A stretch of 64,000 bases of DNA from Nonomuraea turcica (GCF_030718205.1 NZ_JAUZQF010000014.1:62001-126000); one strand, 5' to 3'; shown: positions 1-9,031, counted from the first letter of the stretch. The notes: a model not told the origin generated them from the sequence alone. Numbers and translations: made by a program.

Positions 1-1
1 G

Positions 2-1120
2 GGGCTGCGGCCGGTCTGGGCGGCCCTGCACGAGCGGCTCTCCTCCGGCCACCAGGTCAGCCGCGTCAAAGTCACCGGTCTGGAGGACGAGCAGCAGGCC
101 GCCGTGGCCGACCTGCTCGGCCTCGACCGCTACCCGGGCCCGTCGACCACCATCGACGTGGCCCGGCTGGAGGCCGCGCTGGGCGGGCTCGACGTCCGTG
201 CCGTCACCGAAGCGTTGATCGGCCCGCTCGACGACCGCAGGCGCCGGCGAGCCGAGCGGCGGCAGGAGCGCGAAGCACTGCTGGACTGGTTCACCACCCA
301 CCCGGTGGTCACCGCCGAGCCGGCGCTGCTGGCCCTGTCCGCCGTCCGCGCCGGCCGCGAGCTTCTCCACCAGACCCTCGCCGTGCTCGCCGCACTACCT
401 GCCTCGGGACGGCCGCTGGCGGCGCTCGCGGCCGACGTGACCGGCGACCCGCACGCCCTGGACGACGGCACCCGGCTGTCCTCCCTGGTGCTAAAGGCCC
501 TGTCGACGCTCTACGACGTGCCCGCGCCAGAGGGCGCCGAGGCCCGGCGGGCGCTGTGGGAGCGGGCGGGCGTGGCCTGCGACGCCCTGTCCACGACGGT
601 CCTGGTCGCCGGCTTACGGCCCGCCGGTGACTCCGCCCTGGCCAGGGTCCTGCGGATCTGGGACGGCCAGGCCAGCGTCATCACCCTCGCCCAGCTCCGG
701 CAGGGCGTCTTGGAGCTGCGGGAACGCGACGTGTGGGTGGTGGAGAACCCGTCCGTCCTGGCGCTAGCCCAGCAGCGCTTCGGCACGTCGTGCCCGCCCA
801 TGGTGTGCACTTCCGGATGGCCCAACAGCGCCGCCATCCGCCTGCTCCGCTCCCTGCCCGGCACCAGGCTGCACTACCACGGCGATTTCGACGGCGAAGG
901 GCTGCGGATCGCCGCCTACACCATGGCCAAGACGGGCGCCGAGCCGTGGCGCATGTCCACGGCTGACTACCTGGGAGCTCTGGGGGAGGGCAGCACCCTG
1001 TCACCTGGTCGGGTGACGGACGCGCCCTGGGATTCTGGGCTGGCCCCTGCCATGCGATCACATGGCCTCGCCGTCCCGGAGGAACTGGTCGCGGAACAGC
1101 TGCTCGACGACCTCGCCTGA
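2..1120 (+). CDS. jetD: Wadjet-type JetD subunit (TIGR02679/DUF2399 family), 5' end outside the window
   Basis: The reading frame is open from the left edge to the TGA at 1118-1120, so about 372 C-terminal residues are visible and the start lies upstream. The last third carries a Toprim-like fold: a conserved glutamate in VWVVENPSVL, then the acidic motif YHGDFDGEGLRIA. This pairing marks the DUF2399 domain of the TIGR02679 family, the D subunit of Wadjet (JetABCD) systems. In those systems an SMC-like complex (JetABC) loads on circular plasmids and JetD, related to the topoisomerase VI A subunit, cleaves them. The partners (DUF2397, DUF2398 and the SMC-like ATPase) should lie to the left but cannot be seen here. 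The gene ends 6 bp before the convergent kinase. Family assignment is firm; that a whole system is present is inference. Confidence 0.85.
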   Translation, partial: GLRPVWAALHERLSSGHQVSRVKVTGLEDEQQAAVADLLGLDRYPGPSTTIDVARLEAALGGLDVRAVTEALIGPLDDRRRRRAERRQEREALLDWFTTHPVVTAEPALLALSAVRAGRELLHQTLAVLAALPASGRPLAALAADVTGDPHALDDGTRLSSLVLKALSTLYDVPAPEGAEARRALWERAGVACDALSTTVLVAGLRPAGDSALARVLRIWDGQASVITLAQLRQGVLELRERDVWVVENPSVLALAQQRFGTSCPPMVCTSGWPNSAAIRLLRSLPGTRLHYHGDFDGEGLRIAAYTMAKTGAEPWRMSTADYLGALGEGSTLSPGRVTDAPWDSGLAPAMRSHGLAVPEELVAEQLLDDLA

Positions 1121-1126
1121 CCGTGC

Positions 1127-2077
1127 TCAAAGAGCGGCGAGCTGGGTCGCCCACGGTGGGTTCGCACCCGGAACCGAGCACGTCATCGCTGACACCTGAA
1201 CCGCGAACTCCGCCGCCTCGACCGCCGCACCAAGCGTGAGATTGCCGAGACGGCCGCCCAGCAGCCCCTTGGAGCCGAGGCTGTGCAGCAGGCCGGCCGT
1301 GAAGGAGTCGCCCGCGCCGACCGTGTCCACGACGTCGACCTCGGGAGCCGGGACAGTCGTGCGCTCGCCGTCCAGCGACACCACTGCGCCGGCCGCGCCC
1401 TTGGTGATCACGATGAGCCGGGCGCCGGCCTCGTGCCAGTCGTCGCAGGCACGTGCCAGAGTCACGCCCGGCACCAGGAATCCCAGGTCGTCGTCGCTGA
1501 GCTTGAGGATGTCGGCCCACTCACACCACCGGGCCACCGGGTAGTCGTCCCGGGAGGCGAGCGTGGGGCGGACGTTCGGGTCGAGGGAGATCGTGGCGTG
1601 CCCGGCGGCGGCCCGCGCGAACTCCTCGATCGCCGCCCGCCCAGGCTCCCTGGCCAGGGCGAGCGAACCGGTGTGCAGACATGCCGCCGCGCCGAGCAGG
1701 GCGGAGTCCAGCTCGTACGGCGTCCACTGCCAGTCGGCGGTCCCCTCCGCGTAGAAGGTGTATTCGGCCTGCCCCCCGGCGTCCAGCGCGGCGACCGCGA
1801 GCGTGCTGGGCTCCTTGGCGTCGACGGATGCCGACAGATCGACGCCCGAGGAGGCGAGGTGCTCCCGGAACAGCCCGCCGAACACGTCCCCCGAGATTCG
1901 GCCGAGGAACCGCGTGGGGGTGCCGAGACGGGCCAGGGCCACGGCCGTGTTGGCGGGCCCGCCGCCGGGAAGCACGCGCAACGCCAGCCCACCCGGATCC
2001 GCGCCGGCGGAGTGCCGTTCGGTGAAGCCGTCGGCGACGCATTCGCCCAGGACAGCGATCATCTGGCCTGCCTTCAT
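1127..2077 (-). CDS. PfkB-family sugar kinase, probably fructokinase
   Basis: A 316-residue carbohydrate kinase of the ribokinase/PfkB family. It shows the N-terminal GGGPANTAVALARLG signature and the C-terminal catalytic/anion-hole motif DTVGAGDSFTAGLL. The start is placed at the ATG at 2077, preceded by GGAAAGG; upstream in-frame codons have no ribosome site. It is divergent from a complete sugar ABC importer (2226-4997), and the gap holds two LacI-type operators, so it probably phosphorylates the sugar brought in by that importer. Fructose is the best guess because PfkB kinase plus FrcBCA-like genes is a known pairing; ribose cannot be excluded. Length is normal and no damage is seen. Confidence 0.88.
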   Translation of the reverse strand: MKAGQMIAVLGECVADGFTERHSAGADPGGLALRVLPGGGPANTAVALARLGTPTRFLGRISGDVFGGLFREHLASSGVDLSASVDAKEPSTLAVAALDAGGQAEYTFYAEGTADWQWTPYELDSALLGAAACLHTGSLALAREPGRAAIEEFARAAAGHATISLDPNVRPTLASRDDYPVARWCEWADILKLSDDDLGFLVPGVTLARACDDWHEAGARLIVITKGAAGAVVSLDGERTTVPAPEVDVVDTVGAGDSFTAGLLHSLGSKGLLGGRLGNLTLGAAVEAAEFAVQVSAMTCSVPGANPPWATQLAAL

Positions 2078-2166
2078 GGGCCCGCCTTTCCAGCGCGTTG
2101 CCGATTTGTTACGGCATGGGGGCATTGACGTTTCTCGGACGGGAGTCCATCATCGCAGCACGGCGG

Positions 2167-2198
2167 ATGTCAACGTTGACATATGTCATCGTTGACAT
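2167..2198. promoter_or_regulatory. Two abutting LacI-family operators between kinase and sugar importer
   Basis: ATGTCAACGTTGACAT (2167-2182) is a perfect 16-bp palindrome with a central CG. It is followed with no spacer by ATGTCATCGTTGACAT (2183-2198), identical except for one base. Both have the form of LacI-family operators. They sit in the 148-bp divergent gap between the PfkB kinase (start 2077) and the binding-protein gene (start 2226). The likely ligand is the LacI regulator encoded at 5020-6057, the last gene of the same cluster. Confidence 0.8.
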
Positions 2199-2225
2199 TG
2201 AATCCCCCCAGATAGGAACGCGCTC

Positions 2226-3215
2226 ATGAACGCAAAACTGCCGGCCGGCCTGCTCATCACCGCCCTCCTCGTCACCGGCTGCGGAGGCGGAGGCGGCACC
2301 GAGACCGCCGCCACCACGACCCCAAAGGTCGGCTTGATCACCAAGACCGAGACGAACCCGTTCTTCGTCAAGATGAAGGAGGGTGCGCAGAAGTCCGCGC
2401 AGGCCAACGGCCTGGAGCTGATGAGCGCCGCGGGCAAGTTCGACGGCGACAACGCCTCTCAGATCACGGCGATCGAGAACATGGTCGCCGCCGGCGTGAA
2501 GGGCATCCTCATCACGCCGAGCGACACCAAGGCCATTGTCCCGGCGATCAAGAAGGCGCGGGACGCGGGCGTGCTCGTGATCGCGCTCGACACGCCCACC
2601 GAGCCGCAGGAGGCCACGGACGCGCTGTTCGCCACCGACAACTTCAAGGCCGGCGAGCTGATCGGCCAGTACGCCAAGGCGGCCATGGCCGGCAAGCCCG
2701 CCAAGATCGCCACGCTGGACCTGGCACCAGGCGTCACGGTCGGGCAGCTCAGGCACGACGGCTTCCTCAAGGGGTTCGGCGTCCCGGCGGGCGACCCGTC
2801 GGTCGTCTGCTCCCAGGACACCCAGGGCGACCAGTCCAAGGGCCAGACCGCGATGGAGAACTGCCTGCAGAAGGCTCCTGACATCAACGTCGTCTACACG
2901 ATCAACGAGCCCGCCGCGATGGGCGCGTACACGGCGTTGAAGGCCAAGGGCCGCGAGAAGGACGTGCTGATCGTCTCTGTGGACGGCGGCTGCGCCGGCG
3001 TCAAGGCCGTGCAGTCGGGCCAGATTGCCGCCACCAGCCAGCAGTACCCGCTCAAGATGGCCGAGGACGGTGTCAAGGCGGTGGCCGAGTTCGCCAAGGC
3101 CGGCAAGAAGGCCTCCGGTTACACCGACACCGGCGTCACGCTGATCACCGACAAGTCCGTCACCGGCGTCGAGGCCAAGGACACGGCCTTCGGCCTGGCC
3201 AACTGCTGGGGCTGA
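2226..3215 (+). CDS. Sugar ABC transporter substrate-binding lipoprotein (FrcB/RbsB type)
   Basis: A 329-residue periplasmic-binding-protein-like lipoprotein. The first 22 residues form a lipoprotein signal with lipobox LVTGC followed by a glycine-rich linker. The mature part is a type I (RbsB-like) fold: it opens with KVGLITKTETNPFFVKMKEG, then has the typical TPSDTKAIVPAIKKARDAGV segment of ribose/fructose binders. It captures sugar outside the membrane and passes it to the permease encoded 1 bp downstream. It is the first gene of the operon, 28 bp after the paired LacI operators. Substrate (fructose or ribose-like) is inferred from family and the nearby kinase. Confidence 0.92.
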   Translation: MNAKLPAGLLITALLVTGCGGGGGTETAATTTPKVGLITKTETNPFFVKMKEGAQKSAQANGLELMSAAGKFDGDNASQITAIENMVAAGVKGILITPSDTKAIVPAIKKARDAGVLVIALDTPTEPQEATDALFATDNFKAGELIGQYAKAAMAGKPAKIATLDLAPGVTVGQLRHDGFLKGFGVPAGDPSVVCSQDTQGDQSKGQTAMENCLQKAPDINVVYTINEPAAMGAYTALKAKGREKDVLIVSVDGGCAGVKAVQSGQIAATSQQYPLKMAEDGVKAVAEFAKAGKKASGYTDTGVTLITDKSVTGVEAKDTAFGLANCWG

Positions 3216-3216
3216 C

Positions 3217-4188
3217 ATGGCCGTCATGGAAGCGACGCTGCCGCGTCGCCTGATCTCGACACCGGTCGCGGGCCCGGCGATCGCGCTCGTGCTGGCCTGC
3301 GTGTTCTTCGCGCTGAACAGCCCTCAGTTCCTCACCGGCCCCAACTTCTCGCTGATCATCCAGCAGGTCATGGTGGTCGGCACGCTCGCCATCGGGCAGA
3401 CCCTGATCATCCTCACCGCGGGCATCGACCTGGCCAACGGCGCGATCATGGCGTTCGGCGGGATCGTGATGACCAAGCTTGCCGTCGACAGCGGCCTGCC
3501 GCCGCTGCTCGCGGTGGCCGCCGGGCTCGCCGTCTGCGCCGGGTTCGGGCTGGTCAACGGGCTGCTGGTGATGAAGATCTCGTTGCCGCCGTTCATCGTG
3601 ACGCTGGGCATGCTGAACGTGGTCTTCGCGCTCACCCACATCTACTCCAACGAGCAGACGATCACGGACTTGCCGCCGCTGCTGACGTTCCTGGGGCAGA
3701 CGTTCCAGATCGGGCAGACGAACGTCACCTACGGGTCGCTGCTGACGATCCTGCTGTTCCTGCTGTTCGCGTACCTGCTGGGGTCCACGGCGTGGGGCCG
3801 GCACGTGTACGCGCTCGGCAACAGCCCCGAAGTGGCCCGCCTGACCGGCATCCAGACGCGGCGGCTGCTCGTGGGCGTCTACACCCTTGCCGGTTTCGTG
3901 TACGGCATCGCGGCCCTGCTGCTCGTCTCCCGTACCGGCGTCGGCGACCCGCAGGCGGGCCAGACCGACAACCTCGACAGCATCACCGCGGTCGTGCTCG
4001 GCGGGACGAGCCTGTTCGGCGGGCGCGGCCTGGTGATCGGCACCCTCGTGGGCGCCCTCATCGTGGGGGTGTTCCGCAACGGCCTGCAGCTCATGGGCGT
4101 ACCGTCGATTTACCAGACGCTCATCACCGGCATCCTGGTGATCCTCGCGGTCGCCGTCGACCAGCTCTCCCGCAGGAGGAACCGATGA
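3217..4188 (+). CDS. Sugar ABC transporter permease (FrcC/RbsC type)
   Basis: A 323-residue polytopic membrane protein of the BPD_transp_2 family. Hydrophobic helices run nearly throughout, with the family signature ILTAGIDLANGAIMAFGGIV after the second helix and LDSITAVVLGGTSLFGGRG in the cytoplasmic coupling loop. It forms the membrane channel of the sugar importer. It starts 1 bp after the stop of the binding-protein gene, and its TGA (4186-4188) overlaps the ATG of the ATPase gene, so translation is coupled. Length is typical. Confidence 0.93.
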   Translation: MAVMEATLPRRLISTPVAGPAIALVLACVFFALNSPQFLTGPNFSLIIQQVMVVGTLAIGQTLIILTAGIDLANGAIMAFGGIVMTKLAVDSGLPPLLAVAAGLAVCAGFGLVNGLLVMKISLPPFIVTLGMLNVVFALTHIYSNEQTITDLPPLLTFLGQTFQIGQTNVTYGSLLTILLFLLFAYLLGSTAWGRHVYALGNSPEVARLTGIQTRRLLVGVYTLAGFVYGIAALLLVSRTGVGDPQAGQTDNLDSITAVVLGGTSLFGGRGLVIGTLVGALIVGVFRNGLQLMGVPSIYQTLITGILVILAVAVDQLSRRRNR

Positions 4189-4997
4189 CCACCCCGGTGC
4201 TCCAGGCCCGTGGCCTGGTCAAGAGGTACGGCCACGTGACCGCGCTCGACGGCGCCGACTTCGACCTGATGCCCGGCGAGGTGCTCGCGGTCATCGGCGA
4301 CAACGGCGCGGGCAAGACCAGCCTGATCAAGGCGCTCACCGGCGCGCTCCAGCCGGACTCCGGCGAGATCATGCTCGACGGCAAGCCGGTGCGCCTGCGA
4401 TCCCCGATCGACGCGCGCCGGCACGGCATCGAGACCGTCTACCAGGAGCTCGCGGTCGCGGCCTCCCTCGACATCGCGACGAACATGTTCCTGGGCAGGG
4501 AACTCCGCAAACCAGGCATCCTCGGCAGCGTCTTCCGCATGCTCGACAAGAAGCGTATGCGCGAGGAGTCCGCCAAGCACATGGCCTCGCTCAAGATCGG
4601 GCTGCGCTCGCTCACGCAGCCGGTCGAGTCACTGTCCGGCGGGCAGCGGCAGGGCGTGGCCGTGGCCCGGGCCGTGGCGTGGGCCACCCACGTCGTCGTC
4701 ATGGACGAGCCCACCGCGGCCCTCGGCGTCAAGGAGTCGGGCCAGGTCCTCGACATGATCAAGCGCGTCCGCGACGGCGGCACGCCGGTCGTGCTGATCA
4801 GCCATAACATGCCGCACGTATTCGAGATCGCCGACCGCATCCACGTCCAGCGCCTCGGCCGCAGGGTCGCCCAGATCAAGCCGGGCGACCACAGCATGGC
4901 CGAGGTGGTGGCCATCATGACCGGGGCGCTCCAGGTGACGGAGGGCAAGGCCGTGGTGGCGGACAAGGGCGCGGCGGAGGCGATCGGCTTGTCCTGA
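4185..4997 (+). CDS. Sugar ABC transporter ATP-binding protein (FrcA type)
   Basis: A 270-residue ATPase. The ATG at 4185 overlaps the permease stop (ATGA) and is preceded by AGGAGG at 4174-4179. Walker A is GDNGAGKTS, the ABC signature LSGGQRQGVAVARA, Walker B VVVMDEPTAALG. It is a single-cassette protein, like FrcA of fructose importers, not the tandem two-cassette RbsA/MglA form normally paired with this permease class. It powers the importer as a homodimer. It lies directly upstream of the LacI regulator gene. Confidence 0.93.
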   Translation: MTTPVLQARGLVKRYGHVTALDGADFDLMPGEVLAVIGDNGAGKTSLIKALTGALQPDSGEIMLDGKPVRLRSPIDARRHGIETVYQELAVAASLDIATNMFLGRELRKPGILGSVFRMLDKKRMREESAKHMASLKIGLRSLTQPVESLSGGQRQGVAVARAVAWATHVVVMDEPTAALGVKESGQVLDMIKRVRDGGTPVVLISHNMPHVFEIADRIHVQRLGRRVAQIKPGDHSMAEVVAIMTGALQVTEGKAVVADKGAAEAIGLS

Positions 4998-5019
4998 CGG
5001 ATGATCGGCGGCCACTAGC

Positions 5020-6057
5020 ATGGCTCAAATGCGGCGTCCGACGATGACAGACGTGGCCCGCGAGGTCGGGGTCACGGCGAAGACCGTCTCGCGGGTGCTC
5101 AACGACGACGGCCCCGTCGCCGTCGAGACCCGCGAACGCGTCATGGAAGCCGTCAGGAAACTGGGCTACCAGCCCAACCTGATGGCCCGCAACATGCGCG
5201 TCGGCGCGCGGGACGCCGCGATCGGCCTGGTCATCCCCGAAATGGGCAACCCGTTCTTCGGCACGGTCGCGGGCGGCGTCGAGAGCGTCGTACGCGCCCG
5301 CGGCCTCACCCTCATCGTCGGCTCCTCCAGCGAGACGCCCGACCTGGAGCAGTCGCTGATCGCGACGTTCCTGGCCCGGCGGGTGAGCGCCCTCATGGTC
5401 GTGCCCTCGGCCGCCAGCGACCACCGCCACCTGCGCACCGAACGCGTCGCCGGCCTGCCCATCGTCTTCCTCGACCGCCCCGCGGTCGGCCTGACGGCGG
5501 ACTGCGTTGTGAGCGCCAACAGAGAGGGCGCCAGGGCCGGGGTCGCGCACCTCATCACCCACGGCCACCGCAGAATCGGCTTCATCGGCGACCTCCCCTC
5601 CACCCTCTACACCCGCCGCGAACGCTTCCAGGGCTACCGCGACGCCCTCGACCACGCCGGCCTGTCCTTCGACCGCGCCTTAGTGGAAACCGGCCACGAC
5701 CAGGAGGCCGCCCAGTTCGCCGCCCTGCGCCTGCTGTCCCTCCCCGACCCGCCGACCGCCCTGTTCGCCGGCAACAACCTGGCGTCGATGGGCGCGGTGG
5801 TGGCCCTGTCCCGATCGGGGCGGAAGGACGTGGCCCTGGTCGGCTTCGACGACCTGCCCCTGGCCGAATGTCTGGACCCGCCGCTGACCGTGGTGGCCCA
5901 GGACCCGGCGGGGTTGGGGGTGGTGGCGGCGGAGCTGGTGCTGGACAGGCTGGACGGCGACAAATCCAAGGCCCGCCGGTCGCTGGTCCCAACCCGCTTG
6001 ATTGTGCGAGGCTCCGGCGAAGTCCCCGCACCCGCAGTCAGGCGCGCATCAAGGTGA
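5020..6057 (+). CDS. LacI-family transcriptional regulator of the sugar cluster
   Basis: A 345-residue regulator with an N-terminal LacI helix-turn-helix (TMTDVAREVGVTAKTVSRVL) and a periplasmic-binding-like effector domain (residues about 65-335). It starts 23 bp after the ATPase gene, the fifth gene of the cluster, and very likely binds the paired palindromes at 2167-2198, repressing both the kinase and the importer until the sugar is present. The last 20 bp overlap the end of the convergent AAA-nuclease gene. Assignment to LacI is certain; the target is inferred from proximity and operator type. Confidence 0.92.
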   Translation: MAQMRRPTMTDVAREVGVTAKTVSRVLNDDGPVAVETRERVMEAVRKLGYQPNLMARNMRVGARDAAIGLVIPEMGNPFFGTVAGGVESVVRARGLTLIVGSSSETPDLEQSLIATFLARRVSALMVVPSAASDHRHLRTERVAGLPIVFLDRPAVGLTADCVVSANREGARAGVAHLITHGHRRIGFIGDLPSTLYTRRERFQGYRDALDHAGLSFDRALVETGHDQEAAQFAALRLLSLPDPPTALFAGNNLASMGAVVALSRSGRKDVALVGFDDLPLAECLDPPLTVVAQDPAGLGVVAAELVLDRLDGDKSKARRSLVPTRLIVRGSGEVPAPAVRRASR

Positions 6058-7627
6058 CCTGCCGGCCGGAGGGAGTGCTGGCGGACGTGACATCCGTACG
6101 TTCGGCCGCGGGCGGGGCATCCGGCCGGGTGTCGAAGACGATCAGGACACCGGTGTCCAGGTCGAGATGGTCGAGATACCGGTCCAACTGGGCCAGGCCC
6201 TCGGAGACGGGGTCGGGGCGGCCCGGGCGGTCGGCCTTGAGCTCGGCGGCTTCCCACTGCCACACGCGCTTGCCGTCGCCGTCGCGGTACGGCCAGCGGA
6301 CGCACAGGTCGATCCGCCCCCGCCCCAGGGCGTACTCACGGTCGATGATCCCGCCGCCGTTGACGACCCGGTGCAGGAATCCCATGAAGACCAACTGGGC
6401 GGCGGCCTCGGTATAGGCCTGGCCGCCTGTGAGGATCTCCCCATCCTTGCGCCAGAACGCCGCGAACTCCTCCACCAGCCTGGCCATGTCCAGCCGCCCG
6501 TCCGGCGTGACGAAGCTGCGTGGCTCCACGACGAGCTGGTCCTCGACCTGCGCCGCGAGCACCCGGGTGATGACCTCCTGGTAGATCGGGTTGGCGATCT
6601 GCAGCGGCTTGCTTCGCGTGATCAGGCCGAGGTCGCGCACGTAGGAGACGTCGTCGTGGTAGACGGCCACATCCTCGCTCGCCACGGTCAAGCCCGCGAG
6701 CATCGGCTCGATGATCCGCTTCACCCGCGGCTCATACAGCCGGGCCGCCAAGGAGTCCAGATGGGTGGCCCGCTGCCGGATCAGCCGCTCGACCGCCTCG
6801 TCCATCAGCTCATCGGTGATCAGGCCGGTGATCCCCCGCTCACTGATGATGTCGTAGGCGAGGGCGTTGACCAGCCACGGCTGTCCCTGACTCGCCTCGA
6901 ACGCGCGCCCCACCGCCGCCGGCTCGAACTCCTGGCCGGTGGCCTCGGTGTGCTGGCCGTACAGCTCGGCCACTTGATCATAGGTGAAGTCCGCGAGCCG
7001 CATCGACACCTTGATGTTGAAGGGGGAGGAGGAGACCAGCCGCTCAGGGTTGCCGCCCGACGCGGCCTTGTAGTCCCGCACATCGCGCATCCCGCACACC
7101 GCCACGCTCTGCGGGAACGGCGCCGGACGGCTGTTGTGCCCGTCACGCAGCTGCCGTAGCACATTCACCAGATCGTCACCCTGCAGCGCGTCGATCTCAT
7201 CGAGGAAGAGCACGACCGGACGTGGTGAGCGCTGCGCCCACTCTCTCAACCCGTGCAGCACTCGGTTCCCCTCCGGGGCATCCGGCCACGGCGTCGGTGG
7301 CAGACACTCCTCCGGTAGCCCGGCAAACGCGGCCATCTGGCTGAGGCTCGCGAGAATCCGATCCTCCGCGGGCGCGGAACCGCGGTGGGCGGTCGAGGCG
7401 GCCTCGCATGAGGCGTAGACCGCGGCGTACTCGCCCTCGGCGCTCAGCGTTTCCGCATATGCCTTGATCGTGGTCGTCTTCCCCGACTGCCTCGGCGCGT
7501 GCACGACGAAGAACTTCTCCTCCTCGACCATCCGGCGCACCTTCGGCAACCGGGCCAAGGGCTCCAGCATGTAGTGGCGCTGCGGGCGGCAAGGGCCGGT
7601 GGTATTGAAGAACCTCACGCACTGCAT
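6038..7627 (-). CDS. AAA ATPase fused to a PD-(D/E)XK nuclease-like domain
   Basis: A 529-residue protein. The N-terminal half is a P-loop ATPase of the AAA-like (AAA_35/ORC-related) group: Walker A HAPRQSGKTTTIKAY (about residues 40-55), Walker B PVVLFLDEIDAL, then VAVCGMRD as a sensor-like strand. A helical region follows. The last 110 residues carry a PD-(D/E)XK pattern: GRIDLCVRW, then WQWEAAELKAD, matching the D...ExK core. Start chosen at ATG 7627, where the conserved opening (FFNTTGPCRPQRHYMLEPL) begins; upstream in-frame sequence is low-complexity. Related fusions occur singly in many bacteria without a settled role. Regulation or defence is possible but not shown. Confidence 0.8.
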   Translation of the reverse strand: MQCVRFFNTTGPCRPQRHYMLEPLARLPKVRRMVEEEKFFVVHAPRQSGKTTTIKAYAETLSAEGEYAAVYASCEAASTAHRGSAPAEDRILASLSQMAAFAGLPEECLPPTPWPDAPEGNRVLHGLREWAQRSPRPVVLFLDEIDALQGDDLVNVLRQLRDGHNSRPAPFPQSVAVCGMRDVRDYKAASGGNPERLVSSSPFNIKVSMRLADFTYDQVAELYGQHTEATGQEFEPAAVGRAFEASQGQPWLVNALAYDIISERGITGLITDELMDEAVERLIRQRATHLDSLAARLYEPRVKRIIEPMLAGLTVASEDVAVYHDDVSYVRDLGLITRSKPLQIANPIYQEVITRVLAAQVEDQLVVEPRSFVTPDGRLDMARLVEEFAAFWRKDGEILTGGQAYTEAAAQLVFMGFLHRVVNGGGIIDREYALGRGRIDLCVRWPYRDGDGKRVWQWEAAELKADRPGRPDPVSEGLAQLDRYLDHLDLDTGVLIVFDTRPDAPPAAERTDVTSASTPSGRQVTLMRA

Positions 7628-7903
7628 ATTAGTCCACTGCGCTCCGTGACAACCGCCCTTCAGCGGATCGTCATCCTGCTTGCCATCCGAGGAGTTCGGC
7701 ACGGCCCTCGAACGGTCGGCCTTCCAGAATGAGCACGGCCGAGCCGGTGCCACATCGGCACCGGTCTTCGCCGTGGCCCGCATCATGGCGGCATAGATCG
7801 CCGACCTGCGCTTTCGCGGTCCCCTAGAGCGGGCGGAGCAGCGGGTCGGGCGGCGTATCGGGGGAGGAATCGCCGCCGCTACACCGCCCTGAAGAGGCAC
7901 GTC

Positions 7904-9031
7904 CTACGGGTTCCACCTGATGTTGGGGTTGATGCCGCCGGTCCAGTTGAAGGTGGCCATGTTGTCCCACTGGTTGCCGGTGCCGTTCATGTTGGCCGGG
8001 TCCCACCCGTTACCGGTGATGGCGTACCAGGTCGGCTCCCAGTAGAAGACCCCGATGGCTCCGGCGTTGCGCGCGGTGTTCTGGACGGCGGTGAAGTTGC
8101 TCGCCTGGCCCTGCCACGTCGCCGGATAACCCGAGCACGGCGCCGAGCCGTTCACCACGTTCGCCTCGCCGTCGGCGTTGGCCGCGGTGAACGGGTAGGC
8201 GGTCTCGGCCACGATGACGGGCTTGCCGTAGCGGGTTCGCGCGTCGTTGAGCACCGTGGACAGGTTGGACAGCGAGCCGTGCCACATGCAGTAGTACGAC
8301 AGGGCGGTGATGTCCCAGGGCACGCCCTTCGCGCGGATTCCGTCGTAGAACCAGCGCGCGTTGGCGAGGCTGTTGGCGTTGGCGGTGTGGATGATCACTT
8401 GGGTGCCGCTGTTGCAGGCCTTGGTCGCGTTGTAGCCGGCCTTCAGCAGCAGGCTCAGGTTGGTGAAGTCGTTGTTGACGACCCTGCCGTCGTTCCAGAG
8501 CATCCCGACGTTGATCTCGTTGCCGATCTGCACGCTGTCCGGCGTGGTGCCCTGCGCCTTCAGGCTGGTGCAGACGTCGTAGGTGTAGTTGTAGACGTCC
8601 GTCTGGAGCTGGCTGATGCCGTGGCCGGCCCAGGCCGCCGGTTTGTACTGCTTGCCGGGGTCGGCCCAGGTGTCCGAGTAATGGAAGTCGATCATCAGGC
8701 CGAGGCCCCTGGCCTTGACCGCCCGGGCGTACGCCAGGACCTTCGCCTTGTTGTTGTATCCGCTCGCCGGGTTGTTCCAGATGCGCAGTCGCACGTAGTT
8801 GACTCCGACACCGGTGAGGATGTCCAGCGGGTCGGCGGCCGTGCCGGCGGCGTTGTAGTACCTGGCTCCGAGGTCCAGGCTGCGCTGGACCGAGGAGATG
8901 TCGGCGCCGCGCATGGTCAGCGTGGCGGCGGAGGCGGGTGGGGGACTCGCCGGTATGAGCGCGAGCAGCATCACCAGCGTCAGCAGGAGCGTGACCCCGG
9001 TTCTCCTCCATAAGCAGTGGTAGACGGCCAT
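7904..9031 (-). CDS. Secreted arabinogalactan endo-beta-1,4-galactanase, GH53 family
   Basis: A 375-residue secreted glycoside hydrolase. Signal peptide: basic start, hydrophobic stretch, then PASPPPASA before the mature enzyme. GH53 marks include TMRGADISSVQRSLDLGARY near the N-terminus, the acid/base glutamate in QIGNEINVGMLW and the nucleophile glutamate in VIVAETAYPF. GH53 enzymes cut beta-1,4-galactan side chains of pectin. Start is ATG 9031 with GGAGATCGG upstream. The length is that of a single catalytic domain, with no carbohydrate-binding module. Two LacI-type palindromes lie upstream (9084-9177), so it is probably controlled by a galactan- or galacto-oligosaccharide-responsive LacI regulator encoded elsewhere. 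Confidence 0.93.
   Translation of the reverse strand: MAVYHCLWRRTGVTLLLTLVMLLALIPASPPPASAATLTMRGADISSVQRSLDLGARYYNAAGTAADPLDILTGVGVNYVRLRIWNNPASGYNNKAKVLAYARAVKARGLGLMIDFHYSDTWADPGKQYKPAAWAGHGISQLQTDVYNYTYDVCTSLKAQGTTPDSVQIGNEINVGMLWNDGRVVNNDFTNLSLLLKAGYNATKACNSGTQVIIHTANANSLANARWFYDGIRAKGVPWDITALSYYCMWHGSLSNLSTVLNDARTRYGKPVIVAETAYPFTAANADGEANVVNGSAPCSGYPATWQGQASNFTAVQNTARNAGAIGVFYWEPTWYAITGNGWDPANMNGTGNQWDNMATFNWTGGINPNIRWNP

Noticed and set aside
7628..7903. A longer N-terminus (to 7900) for the AAA-nuclease protein
   Set aside because: The extra 91 residues are low-complexity and unlike the family start; ATG 7627 begins the conserved region.
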